Part shown: piece by piece, positions 58,509-64,000 of the stretch
Layout: every line of letters begins with the position of its first letter
How positions within the stretch are numbered: the stretch's first letter is position 1
Source: Rhabdophis nuchalis
Lineage: Eukaryota; Chordata; Lepidosauria; Squamata; Natricidae
NCBI GenBank assembly: GCA_039707465.1
Contig: CM077645.1
Location: 142,849,503 to 142,913,502 of the forward strand
Length of the DNA: 64,000 nt
Direction: 5' to 3'
Made by a program: the position numbers and the translations under genes
The notes under the pieces: generated by a model
What the model saw: the letters and a program-made list of their open reading frames with translations, nothing else
The model's database searches: none
What the model was told of the DNA's origin: nothing

Positions 58509-59757
58509 CACACAGGAGAAAATAAGACTGGGTATATTGAAGTATAGTTGTGAACAATGGACCCAGAAGTTAATTTTAAGACTCTCTTCCATTATAGATG
58601 AACTGTCTTTAAAAAATTATTGTAAAAAAGGAGCACATTTTACTGCACAAAACTGAGACGGATCTGAAAGTGAATGGAAAAAGTTGCTAACTGGATATAC
58701 AAATAAAATTTGCTGATGTCTTAATAATTAAAAGGCATACACAAATAACAAACTGAAAGAGTGATCTGGATAGCTTTCCTATAAAGTGCTTCCATTTCAA
58801 AGTAAACTTGGGATCAAACTATAAGATGTTAAAAGATTTCATTTTTGACTGCCACATAAGTTTATTAGTGCAACTTGAGTCAGTCTGCTCTGTGGAATTC
58901 ATTAAACGGGGTAATGAAAAAGTACATTCTTTATTAAGTTTTATTTTCTATGTGCCCCAAGGAGGATGAATGTATTAAGTTATGGGCTCTCCCACTGCTT
59001 ATGGGTCCCCCCCCCCTGCCTTTTATAACTTTCTTAATAAGGAAAATTATTACACATACTATAAGATTAATTTTGCCCTGATGATGAAAATGATATCAGC
59101 AGAACAACTGTTTAATAGGCAATTAGCTTTCCATAATGTTTCTGGTAGATAGTTAGTGTTCACTTAAATTTTTAATACACGATTGAGCTAGCATTCCATT
59201 TTTTAGAATGTTGGAGCTATAGTGTGAGCAGAGACTCCACTCCAACCAGTGTTTAAATCATAGTAAGAAAATTGATATTTTCCAAATATTTGGAATTAAA
59301 CTACATTCATCATGGTCCAAATACAGAGAGGTTGAGAATTCTAATTCTGAACACTGGAAGGGCACAAAATGGTGGGCCACCTCCCTGTTTATATATCACA
59401 GTCTAGTGTTAAAAACATTGTTCTGTTAATGTAGCAAGATAATTCCAGTCAATATGGAAAAGGATAGCTGTCTTTAGGATCTTCCAGGAAAGAATTTTGA
59501 GAAAAAAATTGACACATTTCTGACAAAGTGATGTTCCTTTCACACTGCCAGATTTCAGTAATATGTATTAGGTGTATTGCCTTGTTAAACACCAAACTAT
59601 GAATAAAGATGATTAGATTGCAGATGTGGTATTAACCATCAGCATCTTAAAGCCAAGAACACCATCAATTTGCCACCTGGTCCTGAGATTGGGGCAAGCA
59701 AACTGGAAGTTGGGATTGCCACTGAACTTTAGGTCTCCCTTCTCCTAAAATGGTATA
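58509..59757. other. Unrecognised intergenic DNA
   Basis: AT-rich; no feature identified. Confidence 0.3.
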
Positions 59758-59802
59758 CAGGTAGTCCATGACTTATAACTACAATTAGCCCAGGATTTAT
59801 AT

Positions 59803-61833
59803 TGAAATGAAATGAAATTGAAATGAAATGAAATTTATTATTTCTAGACCGCCCCCTCTCCCCATGGGGACTCGGGGCGGTGCACAGGTAGCATAAAAGC
59901 AATAAATAACAAACAACAATAAATATACCAACAAAATTTAAGAACCAATTAAATAAACCCTGTGCTAAAATCCCAATTAAACTAAAACCTATTCTATAAA
60001 ATCCCAAGGCAAGGAGGCTATCCCAGGCCGGCCAGACGGAAAAAGTAAGTTTTTAATTTAAGACGGAAGGAGCGGAGGTCCGTAGTTGTCCTGATGTCGG
60101 GGGGAAGGTCGTTCCAGAGGGCCGGGCCCGCCACAGAGAGCGCCCTTCCCCTGGGTGTCGCCCGCTGACACAGTCTAGTGGACGGCACCCGGAGAAGCCC
60201 CTCTCTGTGGGAGCGAATCGGCCGTGAGGATGTATGAGGCAGGATCCGATCCTGCAGATAGCTAGGTCCCGAGCCATGGAGCGCTTTAAAGATGATGATT
60301 AGCACCTTGAAGCGCACCCGGAAGACGACAGGCAGCCAGTGCAGCTCGCGCAAGAGAGGTGTTACATGGGTAGACCTTGCGGTCCCCATAATTGCTCGCG
60401 CGGCTGCATTCTGGACTAGCTGAAGCCTCCGGGTGCACCTCAGGGGCAGCCCCATGTAGAGAGAGTTACAATAGTCCAGTCGGGATGTCACGAGAGCATG
60501 AGTGACTGTGCGAAGGGCGTCCCAATCCAATAGGGGGCGCAATTGGCGAACCAGGCGAACCTGGTAAAACGCCCTCCTGGCCACGGCTGTCACTTGATCT
60601 TCCATGGACAGCCGGGCATCCAGGAGGACACCCAAATTGCGCGCCCCATCCACAGGGGCAAGATGTTCGCCCCCTATGGCCAGCGATGGAGTAAGCTGGT
60701 TGAATCGGGCAGCCGGAAACCACAGCCACTCGGTCTTGGTCGGGTTGAGCTTGAGTCCGTTACTTCCCATCCAGATCCGTACAGCTTCCAGGCACTGGCA
60801 CATCACCGCTACGGCATCGTTGGGGTGGTTTGGGGTAGAAATGTACAGCTGGATGTCGTCAGCGTACAGATGGTATTCTACCCCAAAACCACGGATGATC
60901 TCACCCAGCGGCTTCATGTATGTGTTGAACAGGAGGGGCGAGAGGACCGACCCCTGAGGCACCCCACATGTGAGGGGTCTCGCGGTCGACCTCTGCCCCC
61001 CTGTCAACACAAATTGCGATCGGCCAGAGAGGTAGGAGGAGAACCACCGTAAAACGGTGCCTCCCACCCCCAACCCCCCCAGCCGATGCAATAGGATACC
61101 ATGGTCGATGGTATCGAAAGCCGCCGAGAGGTCAAATAGGACCAGGATGGAGGAATAACCCCCATCTCTGGCCCTCCAGAGATCATCAACCAACGTGACC
61201 AATACCGTCTCGGTGCTATGCCCGGGCCGGAAGCCGGACTGGCGCGGATCTAGATAGTCTACTTCCTCCAGGTGACGGGGAAACTGTTGTGCCACCACAC
61301 TCTCGACAACCTTCGCCAAAAAGGGAAGGTTGGAGACGGGACGGTAGTTGTTCAAAGTAGCTGGATCCAAGGAGGGCTTCTTAAGGAGGGGCCTCACCAT
61401 CGCTTCTTTTAGGGGAGGAGGCAAGGCACCCTCACTCAAGGAAGCGTTGGCCACCTCCTGGAGCCAGCCTCGTGTCACCTCCCAGGATGCCAGTACAAGC
61501 CAGGAGGGACACGGGTCCAATAAACATGTGGTGGCTCGCAGTCGCCCACGTAACCTGTCCATATCCTCGGAAGTGACGGAGTCAAATTCCTCCCAAACAA
61601 GATCTCTCTCGTGGCATCCCACTGGGCCATGAATGGGGGGTAACTCGTTCTGTATCTGAGCGATTTTCTCCTGCAGAAAAGTCACAAATTCCTCTGCTCT
61701 ACCCTGTAGCGGGGCTTCCCGCACCCTCTGTTGAAGGAGGGAGCGGGTCACCCTAAACAGGGCGGCAGGGCGGTTTTCTGCGGATGCTATGAGAGTAGCG
61801 CAATGATGACGTTTGGCTACTCTCAGCGCCACA
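59803..61833 (-). mobile_element. L2-like LINE, 5'-truncated, uninterrupted RT
   Basis: The tail of ATTTC-type pentamers (59803-59846 on the complement) is followed by the GC-rich 3' UTR segment (59850-59885) and the 604-codon ORF. The endonuclease half is missing. The truncation point is near 61833, where TIR element C resumes. Confidence 0.85.
60018..61832 (-). CDS. L2-like reverse transcriptase, open over 604 codons
   Basis: Motifs in order: NNYRPVSNLPF (161-171), SGFRPGHSTE (199-208), LFDLSAAFDTIDH (232-244), GVPQGSVLSPLLF (290-302), YADD (323-326), then the C-terminal domain with VQNAAARAI and WNDLPPDIR. RT copies the LINE RNA onto nicked target DNA. The start Met is internal to the native protein because the endonuclease was lost by 5' truncation. 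No frameshift or stop, so the insertion is young or the parent family recently active. It has no promoter of its own. Confidence 0.8.
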   Translation of the reverse strand: MALRVAKRHHCATLIASAENRPAALFRVTRSLLQQRVREAPLQGRAEEFVTFLQEKIAQIQNELPPIHGPVGCHERDLVWEEFDSVTSEDMDRLRGRLRATTCLLDPCPSWLVLASWEVTRGWLQEVANASLSEGALPPPLKEAMVRPLLKKPSLDPATLNNYRPVSNLPFLAKVVESVVAQQFPRHLEEVDYLDPRQSGFRPGHSTETVLVTLVDDLWRARDGGYSSILVLFDLSAAFDTIDHGILLHRLGGLGVGGTVLRWFSSYLSGRSQFVLTGGQRSTARPLTCGVPQGSVLSPLLFNTYMKPLGEIIRGFGVEYHLYADDIQLYISTPNHPNDAVAVMCQCLEAVRIWMGSNGLKLNPTKTEWLWFPAARFNQLTPSLAIGGEHLAPVDGARNLGVLLDARLSMEDQVTAVARRAFYQVRLVRQLRPLLDWDALRTVTHALVTSRLDYCNSLYMGLPLRCTRRLQLVQNAAARAIMGTARSTHVTPLLRELHWLPVVFRVRFKVLIIIFKALHGSGPSYLQDRILPHTSSRPIRSHREGLLRVPSTRLCQRATPRGRALSVAGPALWNDLPPDIRTTTDLRSFRLKLKTYFFRLAGLG

Positions 61834-62203
61834 ATGTAAGTGAGAAAATATTGCTAAGTGAGAAATTTGTTAAGTGTGTTACTATTTTTTTTACTATTTT
61901 TTTTTAAACCACATTTGTTAGGTGAATCATTGCAGTTGTTAAATTAGTAACATGATTGTTAAGTGAATCTGGCTTCCTCATTTGACTTTGCTTGTTAGAA
62001 GATCACAAAATATGATCGCATGACCCCAGGAAACTGCAACCGTCATAAATATGTACACGTTTTCAAGCATCTAAATATAAATCACATGGCCATGGGGATG
62101 CTACAACAGTCATAAGTATGAAAAATAACCATAAATTGCTTTTTTCAATGCTGTTGTAACTTTCAACGGTCACTAAATGAGCTGTTGTAACTCAAGGATT
62201 AAC

Positions 62204-63400
62204 AATAATTTAATGCCCTTCATAGTATCTGCAATGGTCCCACATAGCAAGGATACATTACATTGATGCAATGTAATATAGAGAGAGCAAATACCATAAA
62301 GTGATTAGAAGCTAACAAAATCCAGCAAACAGCATCCAACAGTTTTTAAAGGCTGATCTTACAACAACTCCATGGATAATTAGAATGTTATTGAATTTAT
62401 GTAAATTACTTATATAACAAATTTCATTTATTAATTTCTGTTCCCCATGTTAATATTTTTACAAATTTGTTTTTCATGTACATTTAAAATATATACATAG
62501 AAAGAATTGTTATTCACATGTTCACTTCATGCATCAAAACTGCTAATAAAAAAGCATCTGATCACTTCAGGGAAGTGCTCAGATGTCTGGCATTTTGAAA
62601 ATAATAATAATTATAACTTCATGAAAATGATATATTTAGTGAGCCCTTGTTTACAGCACTAATGATGGCAAGCTGCAGCCCATCTTCATGTATATGTATT
62701 ATCTGTTTACAAATACAGTTTTGTAACAATAGCTTTCCATCTATCGAAATATATATGAGACAAAATCATCTCAAGGATTCTTTTGAAACAAGGATAAATA
62801 TTAAAGATGATAAATGAGCCCCCAGCACAAGATGTATTCTGCTGTACATCACAACTGAGTTCATAGTTATAGTCAAGATGGATGACGTTGCCAGGAATTT
62901 TCTATTTTTCTAATCATAAGTTCATTTCAGCCTGTTTTTGCATCAGTTTGCAAATTTAGTACAAAAGGATTTCTCCAACAACTAATGTCATAAATATACT
63001 TCTGCTGATCTGGAGATGCTATATAATGATCATAATACATAGACATTAATAATCTTAGTACTCATGAATTTGATGCATCTCTTTTAAACCTGTCTGAATT
63101 AGCATCCATCACTTCATCTTCTGCTAAATCTATTCAACATAAATGATTTTCATTTTGAACATGAATGCACTTGATCAATTGGGTGTTTGCCTTTAAATGC
63201 ATCCCCAGACACCACAAAATGGTTCATTTTTCTAAGAGAAGGTTAATACAACTAGTTCTAGAGTTTAGACTAGCTATTTATTAAGCTAGCTATTTCACCG
63301 AACAGATTGTTGAACTAATAAAAGTATTTTGAAACAGAGCATATGTAAAAATATAATGCAATAAGGGGGGAAACAAGTGAATGATGTAAGCTACACAAAA
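62204..63400. other. Unrecognised intergenic DNA
   Basis: AT-rich; no feature identified. Confidence 0.3.
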
Positions 63401-63407
63401 ACAAATT

Positions 63408-63897
63408 ATGGTATTTTCCCCTCAAAAAAAAAAAAGGCTGAAAATCTGGGTGTGTCTTATACACTGAATATAGCATTTTTGCCTCCTGAAACCCTGCCCC
63501 CTTCACCAAAATGGCCATGCATAGCTTTTAGGAAGCTTTTAGAGAGCTCCTGGGGGCTGGGGAGGGCAGAAATGAGAAAAAACAGCCCCCAGTTTTACTC
63601 CCCCTCCCAGCCCCCAGGAGCACTCTATAAGTGTCCTAAAGGCTATCCATGCCCCCTTTTTTTATGAAAAAGGGGCCTTGTTTTTTGAAAAATGGGCCAT
63701 CTTTTGTTTGTTTTTGCCCCCCCCAAGCACTCTGCAAGCCCCCTAAAGGCTATTCATGCCTTTTCTGTGGGGGGGGGGAGCGGGCCCGTTTCTGTGAAAA
63801 ATGGGCCATTTTGGGAAAGTTTGCAGAGTGCAAAAACTTTTTTTTTAACTTTCCTCTTCAAAACCTTGGTGCGTCTTATACTCCGAAAAATATGGCA
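63408..63897. mobile_element. TIR element, family A (third copy)
   Basis: Right end, read on the minus strand, CCATATTTTTCGGAGTATAA; the left end is shortened ('tggtattttcccc') but the subterminal 'ctgaaaatctgggtgtgtc' agrees with 26640. Interior G/C runs as in 8887-9348. Confidence 0.6.
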
Positions 63898-63922
63898 AAT
63901 CGTTAGAAAAATGGTCTAGTGC

Positions 63923-64000
63923 AGGGGACTGCAAAGTCGGCTCTTTTAAGACTGGTGGACTTCAACTCCCAGAATTCCCCAGCCAGCTATGCTGGCTGGG
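63923..64000. mobile_element. Palindromic hAT-like MITE, left arm (cut by window end)
   Basis: CAGGGGACTGC onward matches the left arm of 15055-15189 over its full visible length. The right arm begins only in the last bases of the window. Confidence 0.75.

Larger units (their letters stand above)
59758..62203. mobile_element. TIR element C, split by an L2-like LINE
   Basis: Left part 59758-59802 (CAGGTAGTCCATGACTTATA) and right part 61840-62203 (ends 'gttgtaactcaaggatt', the inverse of the left end) belong to one non-coding TIR element. The L2-like LINE 59803-61833 lies between them. Confidence 0.65.

Overview
This window reads as nuclear DNA of a squamate reptile, most likely a snake. It holds one convincing host gene, a complete single-exon melanocortin-4 receptor (MC4R, 16133-17131, + strand), in a long stretch otherwise made of transposable-element debris, microsatellites and unrecognised intergenic sequence. 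The squamate call rests on the MC4R sequence, on L2-like and CR1 LINEs with pentanucleotide tails (including a CR1 tail running into an ATTCT microsatellite), on tRNA-derived SINEs of squamate type, on Penelope-like elements, and on many short hAT-like elements. No bacterial, viral-genome or plasmid organisation is present.

Layout. 1-6320: L2-like endonuclease fragment, the 3' end of a Ty3/Gypsy element (integrase plus LTR), unrecognised DNA, and a decayed L2-like LINE. 6330-12600: an ancient CR1, a TIR element, and a CR1 3' end split by a 1.95-kb ORF1-only L1 with a perfect 16-bp target-site duplication (TSD). 12600-15200: an LTR, purine microsatellites and a palindromic hAT-like element. 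15200-18050: MC4R with its flanks, the cleanest part of the window. 18300-30400: AAT repeats, hAT-like composites of 992 and 1740 bp, and L2-like 3' ends. 30470-32830 and 45640-47410: two clusters of Penelope-like (PLE) material with reverse-transcriptase tail, GIY-YIG endonuclease and repeated inverted modules that carry hammerhead-ribozyme-like cores. 34700-45600: mostly unrecognised sequence with SINEs and simple repeats. 48600-57000: CR1 copies, one split by a 2.19-kb hAT-like element that carries what looks like exon 1 of the host gene BRI3BP, then several sister hAT-like elements. 57500-64000: more TIR elements and an L2-like LINE with an uninterrupted 604-codon ORF.

The most interesting material is (i) the hammerhead-like cores, all of which lack a self-standing stem III and so resemble the dimer-type variants reported from Penelope-like elements; one is downstream of a GIY-YIG ORF and shows a compensatory base-pair change between copies, and another family sits next to a tRNA-like pol III promoter; (ii) the gene-fragment-carrying hAT-like element; (iii) the ORF1-only L1, comparable to mammalian HAL1. 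All family assignments were made by eye from motifs and termini; no database search was run.
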